NCBI GenBank assembly: GCA_964398055.1
Contig: CAYNLK010000016.1
Coordinates: forward strand, 1-64,000
Direction: 5' to 3'
Length of the DNA stretch: 64,000 bases
Origin: CAYNLK01 sp964398055
Lineage (GTDB): Bacteria > Chloroflexota > Anaerolineae > 4572-78 > J111
In this document: in pieces, positions 1 through 8,236 of the stretch
Layout: each line of letters begins with the position of its first letter
Position numbering within the stretch: the stretch's first letter is position 1
Translations under genes and position numbers: made by a program
The notes under the pieces: model-generated
The model's database searches: none
Told to the model about the DNA's origin: nothing
Seen by the model: only the letters and a program-made list of their open reading frames with translations

Positions 1-127
1 AAATTACCGGCTAAAGCCTCGACTCCAACTGTTCAATATCATCCTGACCCCTACAGAAGTAGTGGTGAAACTACCGGTCACCTGAAAAGTGGGGTCGGCT
101 GACCAGCCAACCTGCCGGTTAAATGTT

Positions 128-2314
128 TCAACCGATTCTGATTTGGCCCACGGGTATTTGGGTCAGCCCATTGGCCGTGAGAGGGACCAGGGTGTCGGGG
201 TGGTAGATGACCACCGCCACGGTATAATTGCCGGGCAGGAGGTTGGACGGAACGGGAAGCAAATAGTACTCGTTGACTGTTTCCGGCGGCCAAAGGGAGG
301 TGCCTTGATGATAGTTGTGCAGCAGCACCCGGTCCTTCTGAGCAACTCGCTCGCCGGTGGGGCTGAGTAATCGCAGCGAAACTTTGTAATCGGCCCCCAT
401 TGGCCCCAGCGGCGCCAACCTGAGCGCTACAGGCAGCAACTTGCCCGGCGCGCTGGCCGACGGGATAAAGGCGGTCTCGAGGCGCAGCCGGCTGTCAAAG
501 TTAGCCTCTACCGGCCGGTCAATGGTGGGCAACTTGAAGGTGGCCACAGAATTCAGGGCATACGTTTCTATGTCATAAACGGGAAATGATTGCTGCTTAA
601 GCAGGCGCGCATTGGCGGCCAGTAAAAAGGTAACGATCTCTTTGGCGTCGGCTTCGTGATGTTTGTCGGCCGTCCAGCGTACCAGCCGCAGTTCCTGCTT
701 CCCCGCAGTAGCCTGAGAGAGGATGGTCTCGGCATTCTGCTCGTCAACCGGCAAATAGGTGTAGGAGGCCGTTGGGTCATGGGCCAGCAGGTAGTCGAGG
801 GTGTAGTGGCGAGCCTCAGCGCCGGCACGGATGTCCATTGGCAACACGTAGCTAACCTCCGCCGGAGCATGGGCAATATCATCGGCCAGCCGGACAGCGT
901 ACAGGTCAAACGGCAGGGTGAAATCGGTGCTGGCCGGCCAGCGAATAAAGTAATGGGTGTAGGTTTGGAAGGCAATCAGCAGATAAATGATTACCGGCAG
1001 CAAGTAGATGAAACGTGAAACGTGAAACGAAGAGCGGGGAGCCATTTGGGTGTTAGCCAGTAATCGGACAAAGACGTTGGTGATGGTAGTCAGGCCGAGG
1101 GCGACCAGGGCATAGGTGGGGACCAGGGCGCCGATGAGACGGAGGTGGTGGGGGGCGCCTTCCGGGGCCAAGAGGGCGGGCAGGAGCATAACGACCCACC
1201 AGCACAACAGGAAGAGGTGGGGAGAGTAGCCGGTTGAGGGGTTAGGGCGCAGGGTATTATAGAGGCTGGCGAGCAGGCCGAGGACAAAAAATAGAGCCAG
1301 GAGGGCCGGCAGCGCCGGCTGGCCGGGTAAATTGACCAGCGGGTTCGGGTCGCCCGTAAAACCCAGGAAAGTACCGAGGGTAGTAGCGAAGGTGTGCCAG
1401 ATGGCGCCGGCCAGATCGCCCTGGTGCCAGGCCGGATTGAAAACGGAGACCGTCGCCGAGCGGGCGGTAAAATCGGCCGGGTTAGCTAAAAAGTGGGCTG
1501 CCAGGGGCAGCAGAAAGAGCAGGGTGAGTAATAAAAAAATAGAAACTAGCCGGAAGAGATGGCGGCTGTGGTCATTTGGTCCAACAACCACTGCGCCGGA
1601 ATTTTTCTGATGCTGCCAGAAATAAACCCTGATTTTGTTAAGTAACCAGTAAAGAGCCAGAAATAGAATCGGTACAAAGGGAAGTAGGCGGCCGGCCAGG
1701 TAGGCGTAGCTGGTCAGGGCGGTAAACAGGGCGGTCAGGATGAGGGGAATGGGGTGTTGGTGAAGCGTGGAGCGTTGAGCGAAACGCAACGCTCGCCAAA
1801 AAAAGTAGAAGGCCAGCGTGGACAACAGCGGCAACAAGATGGCCCGGAAACCCAGGCGGCTGAAGTGAAGATGCCAGTCAGATACGGCCAGGCCCAGCAT
1901 GGTCAGCAGGCCGATCAGGTCAGCCTGCCGACCATCGCTCTGGCAAAATAGCCTCAGAGTCAGGGGATAGAGTGCGGCCACGGTTAAGATGCCGATCAAA
2001 GCCGCCATGAGCCGTAAGGTGAGCGGGACATTGCCCCAGACCAGCGTCGGCAAGGCCAGCAGATAAGGCCAGAGGGGTTCTTTGCCGCCGCCAATTTGCC
2101 ACCACAGCTTGGGCATCCCGTTAAGAATATCAAGCGCGGCCACACCGTTGCCCGCTTCGTCAAAGTTCAGGCCAGGCGGCAGAACCGGCAACTGGTAGAG
2201 CCGCAGAAACGTAGCCAAGAGGAGGATTGAAATTACGATCAGGTGGGTGATGAGTTTTGAGTTTTTAGTTTTTAGTTGAAAGCCATGAGAATTGGAAGAA
2301 GTAATTTGGCTCAT
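128..2314 (-). CDS. GT-C (GT39/ArnT-like) membrane glycosyltransferase, 728 aa
   Basis: Predicted polyprenyl-phosphate-sugar-dependent glycosyltransferase of the cytoplasmic membrane. Seen: one membrane segment at about residues 22-40, then an exoplasmic loop with the acidic pair D52-E53 (context NFDEAGNG) where GT39/GT83 enzymes keep their catalytic Asp, then roughly ten more hydrophobic segments to about residue 450. A soluble region follows and ends in one beta-sandwich domain (606-728) with the PG-N-Y-T-V signature before the last strands. The start ATG lies three bases after the stop of the upstream gene (2318-4489), so it is the last gene of a minus-strand operon. Heptamer arrays are translated in the N-terminus (around residues 12-22) and in two cytoplasmic-side loops (1009-1029 and 1761-1781). 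Sugar and acceptor cannot be told from sequence. Confidence 0.85.
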   Translation of the reverse strand: MSQITSSNSHGFQLKTKNSKLITHLIVISILLLATFLRLYQLPVLPPGLNFDEAGNGVAALDILNGMPKLWWQIGGGKEPLWPYLLALPTLVWGNVPLTLRLMAALIGILTVAALYPLTLRLFCQSDGRQADLIGLLTMLGLAVSDWHLHFSRLGFRAILLPLLSTLAFYFFWRALRFAQRSTLHQHPIPLILTALFTALTSYAYLAGRLLPFVPILFLALYWLLNKIRVYFWQHQKNSGAVVVGPNDHSRHLFRLVSIFLLLTLLFLLPLAAHFLANPADFTARSATVSVFNPAWHQGDLAGAIWHTFATTLGTFLGFTGDPNPLVNLPGQPALPALLALFFVLGLLASLYNTLRPNPSTGYSPHLFLLCWWVVMLLPALLAPEGAPHHLRLIGALVPTYALVALGLTTITNVFVRLLANTQMAPRSSFHVSRFIYLLPVIIYLLIAFQTYTHYFIRWPASTDFTLPFDLYAVRLADDIAHAPAEVSYVLPMDIRAGAEARHYTLDYLLAHDPTASYTYLPVDEQNAETILSQATAGKQELRLVRWTADKHHEADAKEIVTFLLAANARLLKQQSFPVYDIETYALNSVATFKLPTIDRPVEANFDSRLRLETAFIPSASAPGKLLPVALRLAPLGPMGADYKVSLRLLSPTGERVAQKDRVLLHNYHQGTSLWPPETVNEYYLLPVPSNLLPGNYTVAVVIYHPDTLVPLTANGLTQIPVGQIRIG
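1009..1029. repeat. Heptamer array, tgaaacg x3
   Basis: Three perfect 7-bp units inside the 128-2314 gene, read on the coding strand as cgtttca and giving FHVSRF in a loop before a membrane segment. Confidence 0.8.
1761..1781. repeat. Heptamer array, tgaagcg/tggagcg/ttgagcg
   Basis: Three 7-bp units with one or two changes each, inside the 128-2314 gene. Confidence 0.7.
2252..2279. repeat. Heptamer array, gagtttt-type x4
   Basis: Two perfect gagtttt units followed by tagtttt and tagttga, in the N-terminal codons of the 128-2314 gene; coding strand reads aaaactc and gives Lys-Thr-Lys-Asn-Ser. Confidence 0.75.
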
Positions 2315-2336
2315 TGCTCACTGTTCATTGTTCATT
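2309..2336. repeat. Heptamer array forming a stop-start junction
   Basis: Units gctcatt, gctcact, gttcatt, gttcatt. Read on the minus strand they provide the last codons and TGA of the 2318-4489 gene and the ATG of the 128-2314 gene. Confidence 0.8.
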
Positions 2337-4489
2337 GATAGGATGATCGGTGGGCCGACAGTCTGGCCGGTATCGAGTTGGTAGAGGATCACTTCAAGGT
2401 ACTCTAGCTGATTGACGTCGGCCGGAGCAAGTTCCAGAGTATGCGTATCGGCCACATAATCCCCTGGCCGCCATTGCGTCGTCGGCAGCAGGCCATCGAC
2501 CGGCCAGCTATCCCGTTGCCCCAACAGGCGGCCATCGGCGGCGCGGGCGCGGACAGAAACGGTGTAGTTGGTCGATAGGGGGGCCAGAGCGTGCCAATAC
2601 AAGGTCAGTTTTAAGCTTTGAGTGATAAGCGGCGAGTTGTGAATTTGATAGCCGGCCAGGCGAATCTGGTCGGAAAGGCCGATGTTGATGGGGGTGGCGG
2701 CCAGGGAGAGGTCGGACAGGATCAGCTTGGGGCCGGGATAAATCTTGGCGTAGGTCACTCCCTGGATGGTGATGACCTTTTCAGGTTTTTGGGCCTCAAA
2801 GTAAGCTACGATTTCCGGGCTGGGGGCCAGGCGCTGTAGTTGGGCCAGGTAAAGGACCACGTAATCCGCCCGGAAGGCGATGTCGTTGGTATAGAAGTTT
2901 TCGCCACGGCCGTGGAAGTAGGGTAGGAGGGTTTGCGACGGGGTCGAGGCGACGTAAATTTGGTCGGCATTGGGCTTGTTGTTGAGATAGGCCGCGACCT
3001 GTTCCATACCTTCACCCCAACCCATCAGGGTGGTCTGAGCAGCACGGGCTGGCCCTCCCATTAGCGGGTTGAAGTAGGTCAGGTAGTAGGGGTAGTAGGT
3101 GAGAGTAGGCAGGAGGTGGAACAGCAGGATAATGAGTAATAAAAAACCGGGAATTGCAGATGAGAAAGTAGTTGAACGGAGTGAAAAGTGAGATTTGAGG
3201 TTGTAGGAAATTAGCTCGATCAGACCGAGCCAGCCGACCGCAGCCAGCAGATTGAGAAACGGAAAGAGCGGCAGCAGGTAGCGGTCCTGTTTTTTGGGGC
3301 TGAGGTTACCGAACAGAAGGAGGGACAGGGTAAAAAGCCAGATGAAGAGAACAATTCCGAGTTCTGAGTTTTGAGTTTTGAGTTTTGAGTGAATTTTGGG
3401 CAGAAAGATTAACAGTGACAACAGGCTGCCAATCAGAATGATGGGCGTCACGCGGAAGGGGATGACGTAGGGGTAAAACCAGGGGCCGGGGTCGAGGGTA
3501 GGCCGGCCGAAGAAGTAGACCAAATGACCTTCGTCAACTTTGCTAAAGGTTTCTGCCCACATCTGCCGGATTGTGCCGCTTGGATCGACCCACATGCTGG
3601 GCCACAGCAGCACAAATACAGCCAGGGCTATCAGCCCCCAAATGATGACCACCAATAACCAGCGTAACAGGTAAGGCGTCAGGTGAGGAGCGGATCCGGT
3701 TTCCCGACGGCTTTGGCGCCACTCCAACCAGGCGTAGATAATCGACATACCCGTTATGAACAGGGCCATAAACGGGCCGGGAGCTTTGGTCAAGGCAGCC
3801 AGGCCGCCCAGACTGGCGGAGAGAAATAGGTAGAGAGACGCTTGGCGGGGATGAAGGACGCTGCGCGGGGCTGAATTTGAAGTTGGTCTGGCAGCCGGCT
3901 GGCTGAGTCGCTGGCCGTAAACGAAGAAGGCGAGGGCGGATAGACTCATAAAAACGGCCACCGGCGCGTCGCCGTGGGCTACCCGGGAGTGGGCCAGGAA
4001 GAAAGGATCAAAGGCCAGGAAGAGCGCCCCCAACAGGGCGATCCGGTTAGGCAGCAGACGGCGAGCCAGCAGGTAGGTCGCCGGTATGGCCGCGGCGGTC
4101 AATACAGCATACGGCAGGCGAGCGACCACCAGCAGCGACAGGATATCGCCGTAAATGTAGTCGGTGAAGGGTGGCACAGGTCTACCGGTGAGGAGTTCAA
4201 GCAGATATTGGCCGCCCATACCCACGGCGTCGAGCCAGCTCATGGTTACGCCGGGGTAGAAGTGCCAGTAGGTGCCGCGCCAATCGCCCTGTAGAAAGGA
4301 GGTGATAACATCGCTGCCGGCGAAAAAGATGTTGGTATTTTCGTCGCTGGTCAGGAAGCGGTCCAGGCCGGGCAGGCGGGGCAGGAGCGCGATCACAAAC
4401 AGCAACAGGCTGATTAAGGTCGGTGAAGCGAGAAGCGTGAAGCGTGATCTCAGCGGTGAATTAGTGAACCCTTTCGTGCCGGTTATCAT
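2318..4489 (-). CDS. GT-C (GT39/PMT-like) membrane glycosyltransferase, 723 aa
   Basis: Paralogue of the subgroup that has FLTxDE near the N-terminus, a KKQDRY motif and a GWGEG motif. Seen: first membrane segment 24-40, acidic pair D49-E50, then GDWRGTYWHFYPGVT in the first exoplasmic loop. Many membrane segments follow, with LLWPSMWVDP ending one exoplasmic loop and SPKKQDRYLLP in mid-protein. After YYLTYFNPLMGG comes MGWGEGMEQVAAYLN, and one beta-sandwich domain fills 593-723 (RLAGY then LTLYW). The start ATG overlaps the stop of the 4486-6708 gene by four bases (ATGA), which points to translational coupling. In-frame heptamers give the N-terminal Ser-Arg-Phe-Thr stretch and a Lys-Thr-Gln-Asn-Ser stretch before a membrane segment. 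Stop and following start codon are supplied by another heptamer array (2309-2336). Confidence 0.87.
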   Translation of the reverse strand: MITGTKGFTNSPLRSRFTLLASPTLISLLLFVIALLPRLPGLDRFLTSDENTNIFFAGSDVITSFLQGDWRGTYWHFYPGVTMSWLDAVGMGGQYLLELLTGRPVPPFTDYIYGDILSLLVVARLPYAVLTAAAIPATYLLARRLLPNRIALLGALFLAFDPFFLAHSRVAHGDAPVAVFMSLSALAFFVYGQRLSQPAARPTSNSAPRSVLHPRQASLYLFLSASLGGLAALTKAPGPFMALFITGMSIIYAWLEWRQSRRETGSAPHLTPYLLRWLLVVIIWGLIALAVFVLLWPSMWVDPSGTIRQMWAETFSKVDEGHLVYFFGRPTLDPGPWFYPYVIPFRVTPIILIGSLLSLLIFLPKIHSKLKTQNSELGIVLFIWLFTLSLLLFGNLSPKKQDRYLLPLFPFLNLLAAVGWLGLIELISYNLKSHFSLRSTTFSSAIPGFLLLIILLFHLLPTLTYYPYYLTYFNPLMGGPARAAQTTLMGWGEGMEQVAAYLNNKPNADQIYVASTPSQTLLPYFHGRGENFYTNDIAFRADYVVLYLAQLQRLAPSPEIVAYFEAQKPEKVITIQGVTYAKIYPGPKLILSDLSLAATPINIGLSDQIRLAGYQIHNSPLITQSLKLTLYWHALAPLSTNYTVSVRARAADGRLLGQRDSWPVDGLLPTTQWRPGDYVADTHTLELAPADVNQLEYLEVILYQLDTGQTVGPPIILSMNNEQ
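3359..3386. repeat. Heptamer array, gagtttt x4
   Basis: One gagttct and three perfect gagtttt units inside the 2318-4489 gene; coding strand aaaactc, giving KLKTQNSE before a membrane segment. Confidence 0.8.
4424..4444. repeat. Heptamer array, tgaagcg x3
   Basis: Units tgaagcg, agaagcg, tgaagcg in the N-terminal codons of the 2318-4489 gene (coding strand cgcttca). Confidence 0.78.
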
Positions 4490-6708
4490 GGCAGGGTGAC
4501 CTCGCCCAGGAAGATGGCGTTTTCACCGGAGCTGTCGTTGACCACCGGCAACCGCTCCAGGGTATCGAGTTGGTAGAGACCAGCGAATAGTTTGTATTGG
4601 CCGGCCGGCAGATTGGCCGGGAGGGCGAGATTGATGGGATCGATGACGACTTCATCTGGCTGCCAGCGGCTGGTGGGATAAATGCCGGCCAGGGGTTGGC
4701 CGTCGTATTGGGCTACGGTCGCGCCGCCGTGGTCGCGCAGGTGGACAAAGGTGGTATAGTCGGCGGGGGGTGAGATGAACGGCTGCCAGAAAAGGGTCAG
4801 GTGGAGAGATTGGTTGGTTTGTTGGTTGGGTGGTTGATTATGGTCGGAGGGAGTTTGGCTGGTATAGCCGACGAGTTGGATCGTGTGGTTGAGGTTGGCG
4901 TTTATGATGGTGTCGGGTTCGGTGGGGATGGGTTGGCGGTCGGGCCGGGTGCGATAGATGATGGCGTTGTCACTGGCCCATACCTGCTCCAATTGGCTGT
5001 TGACCACGGCCAGCCAATCGCCCCGAAAATAGACCGGTTGGCGAATGGCGTCGATGACAAACCAGCTCTGCGGACTATTGTTTAGAGCCGCGTTGAACTC
5101 CGCGGCGCGGCCGATCCAGGGCGAGCCCAGCCAGCGATCGACCGGTCGGGAGTCGGCATTGAGCAGAAACTGCTCAGCCCTGGTCTGGACGGTGAAGCCG
5201 TCAGCCCGGCCCAGGTAGAGGCCGGCGGCGGGCGTGTTCATAGTGAGAATGGTATCATCGGGCTGGCGATTGGCCGCCAGCCAGGCAAACGCCTTTTCGT
5301 AGGCCGGCTCCGGGGTGAACAGGGCAACTTTCAGGTCTGGGAGACCCAGCAGAGTGAGAACGACGAGTAAAGCTACGGCGCTGAGAGGATAGAGCGAGGA
5401 GCGAAGCGCGGGGAGCGAAGAAGCCCAAGGGTGAAGTTGTGGGATGAATTTGAGGAGCCGCCTCAAATTGAAGATGGCGTTACCGGCAATCAAGTAGAAA
5501 AGCGGCAGAAACATCACCAGATAGCGTGGGTTGCGCCGGAACGGTTCCAGCAGACTGACCATTTCCAAAATGATCAGGCCGAAGGTAAGCCACAGAAATA
5601 GATGGAAAAAACTGGAAATTGAAAAATAGAAATTAGAATTTCGGCCTGCTTTTTTTCTGAATTCTAAATCCGTGTTTCGTTCCATAAACCAGCCAACCAG
5701 CCCGACCACAGCCCCGATTGCAGTCAGCCCAGCCAGCCAGAAATGATGGGGGACGCCAAATTGCCGAGCCAGAAACTCAATGGCGTCGGGCCAGCTAAAA
5801 AAGAACGCAGTCTGATAAGTAACGGTGTTGAGCAGTTCGGTCGTTAGTTGATCGCCCTCCAGGCTGCTTAGCGCGGCGACGCCGAGCGGCTGGCCCAGTC
5901 GCTTGATCCAGATGGCCAGGCCAATCAAGGTGGTTAAGGCCGCGCCTTCCAATAAGACCGCCGGACGGAGGAACCACGGGCGTGATGCGTGGAGCGGGGA
6001 GCGGGGAGCGTGAAGCGTATGGTCTGAAACGTAATCATTATTATGCGCTATTCGCCAGGCTTTGCGGCTATTCGCCGTTCTATGGGACAACCAGCCGACC
6101 ACCAGCATGGCGACCAGCAGCGACGGCAGCAGCAACATTGCCCCGAATTGGGTCAGCAGCAGCGCCAGCAGAGCCAACAAGGCCCACCAACGATATTTGG
6201 CCGGGGCCGGGTGCTGCGCCCCGCGATAAGCCAGGTAGACGGTCAGCAGCGCCAGCAGGGTAGCCAGGGCGTACATTCTGGCTCGCCCGCCCCAGACGAT
6301 TCCTTCCGGGCTGAGGGCAAATAGGCCGGCAGCCAGCAGCGCCGCGCCAATTCTGGCCGGCCCCCTCAGGCCGCGCTGCCCGATGGCATAGATCAGCGGA
6401 ATGGTGAGGGCGCCAACCAGGAGACTGGGCCAGCGAGCCAGCATCAAGCCCCAGTGGGCCGACTGCCACTCGGTGATGGGCAGGTTGATGAATAACGCGG
6501 TGAAAGGGGCCATCAAATAGGTTGCCAGCAGGCCGTGCTCATAAAAAAGGCCGGACGGCAAGATCGGCCAGCCGTGTCGCAGCGTTTCACGGGCCGCCAA
6601 TACGCTGGTGTATTCATCGAAAAAGGGATGGCTGGAGAGGAGATAGTGCAGTCGCAGGCTAAAACCGGCCAGGGTCAGGCCGACGATGGTTATGGTTTGC
6701 AAACGCAT
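4486..6708 (-). CDS. GT-C (GT39-like) membrane glycosyltransferase, 740 aa
   Basis: Predicted lipid-linked-sugar glycosyltransferase. Seen: membrane segment 5-24, acidic pair D31-E32 (HPFFDEYTS), then WPILPSGLFYEHGLL, which matches almost exactly the same region of the pseudogene at 60038-62096, so these two are close paralogues. About ten further membrane segments follow; GRARMYAL lies after the third. The single C-terminal beta-sandwich (599-740) has QLVGY, TLFWQ, TFVHLRDHG, YPTSRWQP, PAGQY and the tail NDSSGENA shared with the genes at 16885 and 32031. Two heptamer arrays are translated between membrane segments (5392-5419 and 5983-6017), and an Asn/Gln/Pro-rich octamer-type insert sits in the loop between GY and LFW (4808-4839). 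Its 3' end overlaps the next gene by ATGA. Confidence 0.86.
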   Translation of the reverse strand: MRLQTITIVGLTLAGFSLRLHYLLSSHPFFDEYTSVLAARETLRHGWPILPSGLFYEHGLLATYLMAPFTALFINLPITEWQSAHWGLMLARWPSLLVGALTIPLIYAIGQRGLRGPARIGAALLAAGLFALSPEGIVWGGRARMYALATLLALLTVYLAYRGAQHPAPAKYRWWALLALLALLLTQFGAMLLLPSLLVAMLVVGWLSHRTANSRKAWRIAHNNDYVSDHTLHAPRSPLHASRPWFLRPAVLLEGAALTTLIGLAIWIKRLGQPLGVAALSSLEGDQLTTELLNTVTYQTAFFFSWPDAIEFLARQFGVPHHFWLAGLTAIGAVVGLVGWFMERNTDLEFRKKAGRNSNFYFSISSFFHLFLWLTFGLIILEMVSLLEPFRRNPRYLVMFLPLFYLIAGNAIFNLRRLLKFIPQLHPWASSLPALRSSLYPLSAVALLVVLTLLGLPDLKVALFTPEPAYEKAFAWLAANRQPDDTILTMNTPAAGLYLGRADGFTVQTRAEQFLLNADSRPVDRWLGSPWIGRAAEFNAALNNSPQSWFVIDAIRQPVYFRGDWLAVVNSQLEQVWASDNAIIYRTRPDRQPIPTEPDTIINANLNHTIQLVGYTSQTPSDHNQPPNQQTNQSLHLTLFWQPFISPPADYTTFVHLRDHGGATVAQYDGQPLAGIYPTSRWQPDEVVIDPINLALPANLPAGQYKLFAGLYQLDTLERLPVVNDSSGENAIFLGEVTLP
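4808..4839. repeat. ttggttgg-type repeat in a beta-domain loop
   Basis: Degenerate 8-bp repeat; on the coding strand ccaaccaa-type, giving an Asn/Gln/Pro stretch between the GY and LFW strands of the 4486-6708 product. Confidence 0.65.
5392..5419. repeat. Heptamer array, gagcgaa-type x4
   Basis: Units gagcgag, gagcgaa, gcgcggg, gagcgaa in the 4486-6708 gene, in a loop before a membrane segment. Confidence 0.65.
5983..6017. repeat. Heptamer array, tggagcg-type x5
   Basis: Units tgatgcg, tggagcg, gggagcg, gggagcg, tgaagcg in the 4486-6708 gene; coding strand gives Leu-His-Ala-Pro-Arg-type peptide. Confidence 0.78.
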
Positions 6709-6741
6709 AAGTAAGTTAAAACGAAAAATTCCTAAATCCTC

Positions 6742-6790
6742 ATTCGCTATTCGCTATTCGCTATTCGCTATTCGCTATTCGTTATTCGCT
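6742..6790. repeat. Heptamer array, attcgct x7
   Basis: Six perfect attcgct units and one attcgtt. Covers most of the gap between the GT4 gene and the next GT-C gene and runs into the GT4 3' end, where the coding strand (agcgaat) supplies the TAG stop. Confidence 0.9.
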
Positions 6791-8114
6791 TATAGATGCC
6801 CACATACTGCTCGGTGATATATTCCCAGGCAAACTCCTGCTCGGCGATTCGCCGGCTCTCTTTGCCCATCCGCCGCCGTTCATAGGGATTGTCGATCAGT
6901 TCGGCCAGCCGGTCGGCCAGCGTGGCCGGATTGTTGAGGTCGACCAGGTAACCGTTGACCTCTTCCTGAACCAGTTGGTCCAGACCCGAGGCCCGGCTGG
7001 CCACTACCGGTAAGCCGCAGGCCATCCCTTCCAGCACGGTGTTGGGCATCCCTTCCCAGGTAGTGGCGGTTACAAACAGGTCGGCCTGGCGATACCGCTC
7101 CACAATGGCCTGCCGATCAACCCAGCCCAGGAAACGAACATGGCGGGTCAACCCTTTTTCGGCTGTCAGCCGTTCCAGGTTGGCCCGGCGTTCTCCATCC
7201 CCCACCAGTTGCAGCTCAAAGTTGTCTACGCCTCGTTCCTTCAGACAATTGGCTGCTTCCAGCAAAGTCTCCACATTCTTGAAAGCCGTAAAGCGGCCAA
7301 CAAACAACAGCCTTACCGGACCGTCGTGGTGGCGCTGTCGCGGCGGCGTAAAAACCGACAGTTCGATCGCGTTCGGGATAACCTCGATGGGCAGGTCGGG
7401 CGCGGTTTCACGCGCATAGCTCCGCAGCCCGTTTGAAACGGCCACCAACGCATCGGCATCCCGCCACAGCCGGCTAATGAAGGGACGCAGCAGCTTGTAA
7501 TGTTTGGCGAACCGTTTGACCTCATCGGAGGGTACGTCGGCGCCCCGCAGCGAGATCAGGTAGGGCAGACCGTAGACCCGTTTAAGGACCCAGCCAATGG
7601 GACCATCGGGGATGCCAAAGAAAATGTGGACGACATCGGGCTTGAACTCCCGCGCCTGCCACAAGCTGTGCCAGAGGCCGCTCAAAACAAAAGCGCCCAT
7701 TTCCATCGTCGAGCAATAATCCTGGCGCTGGCGCAGCGTCGGAATCCGCTGCACTTCCACCCCGTCGATGAACTCCACCGGCTTGAGTCCCCGGATTGGA
7801 TTGGTCAGCTCCCAGGTTAAGCCGGTGTGACGCAGAATGAAGCCGATGAGCAGCAGCAGCGTCCCCAAAATCGTGAAGCCGTGGTCGCTCAGATCCTCGT
7901 CAAACACAAGTTTGGCGTAGATCAGGTAAATCCAAAATCCCAGGCCAATGAGCACCGAGATGTTACCGAACAGGCTGTAGAGTTGCGTGGGCCGGCTGGT
8001 GATAACCCGGACGGTGTGGCCCATCTCCACCAGGCAGCCGGCTATTTTCTGACTGGCCTTGCCGCCGCCGGCCCCGATCGGCGGAAATTCGTAATTGATG
8101 ATCAAAATACGCAT
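6768..8114 (-). CDS. GT4-family glycosyltransferase with an inserted membrane hairpin, 448 aa
   Basis: Retaining GT-B enzyme of family GT4, expected to transfer a sugar from a nucleotide donor on the cytoplasmic side. Seen: N-terminal Rossmann start MRILIINYEFPPIGAGGGK with the glycine loop at 13-18, and a C-terminal donor domain with FVGRFTAFKN (271-280), LVGDGER (303-309) and the EX7E pair E354/E362 in WEGMPNTVLEG. Odd: residues about 51-70 and 80-94 are two strongly hydrophobic stretches inserted in the N-terminal domain right after the second beta strand, where family members normally have a soluble loop. First gene of the minus-strand operon that goes on with three GT-C genes. Its stop codon lies inside a heptamer array (6742-6790). 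Acceptor unknown. Confidence 0.9.
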   Translation of the reverse strand: MRILIINYEFPPIGAGGGKASQKIAGCLVEMGHTVRVITSRPTQLYSLFGNISVLIGLGFWIYLIYAKLVFDEDLSDHGFTILGTLLLLIGFILRHTGLTWELTNPIRGLKPVEFIDGVEVQRIPTLRQRQDYCSTMEMGAFVLSGLWHSLWQAREFKPDVVHIFFGIPDGPIGWVLKRVYGLPYLISLRGADVPSDEVKRFAKHYKLLRPFISRLWRDADALVAVSNGLRSYARETAPDLPIEVIPNAIELSVFTPPRQRHHDGPVRLLFVGRFTAFKNVETLLEAANCLKERGVDNFELQLVGDGERRANLERLTAEKGLTRHVRFLGWVDRQAIVERYRQADLFVTATTWEGMPNTVLEGMACGLPVVASRASGLDQLVQEEVNGYLVDLNNPATLADRLAELIDNPYERRRMGKESRRIAEQEFAWEYITEQYVGIYKRITNSE

Positions 8115-8166
8115 ACCGCCATTTTATATGAACTGGGCCAAGTTGTCATATTCTATCGGGGGTAAC

Positions 8167-8195
8167 TTTAGCTATTGTCGTTTTTTGAGTATACT
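8167..8195 (+). promoter_or_regulatory. Possible promoter of the dehydrogenase gene
   Basis: TTTAGC (8167-8172) and TATACT (8190-8195), 17 bases apart, in the 122-bp divergent gap before ATG 8237. The -10 is good, the -35 poor. Confidence 0.32.
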
Positions 8196-8236
8196 CCTCT
8201 AATTGCAATTAAATCTACGAAGAAAGAAAGTCGCCG

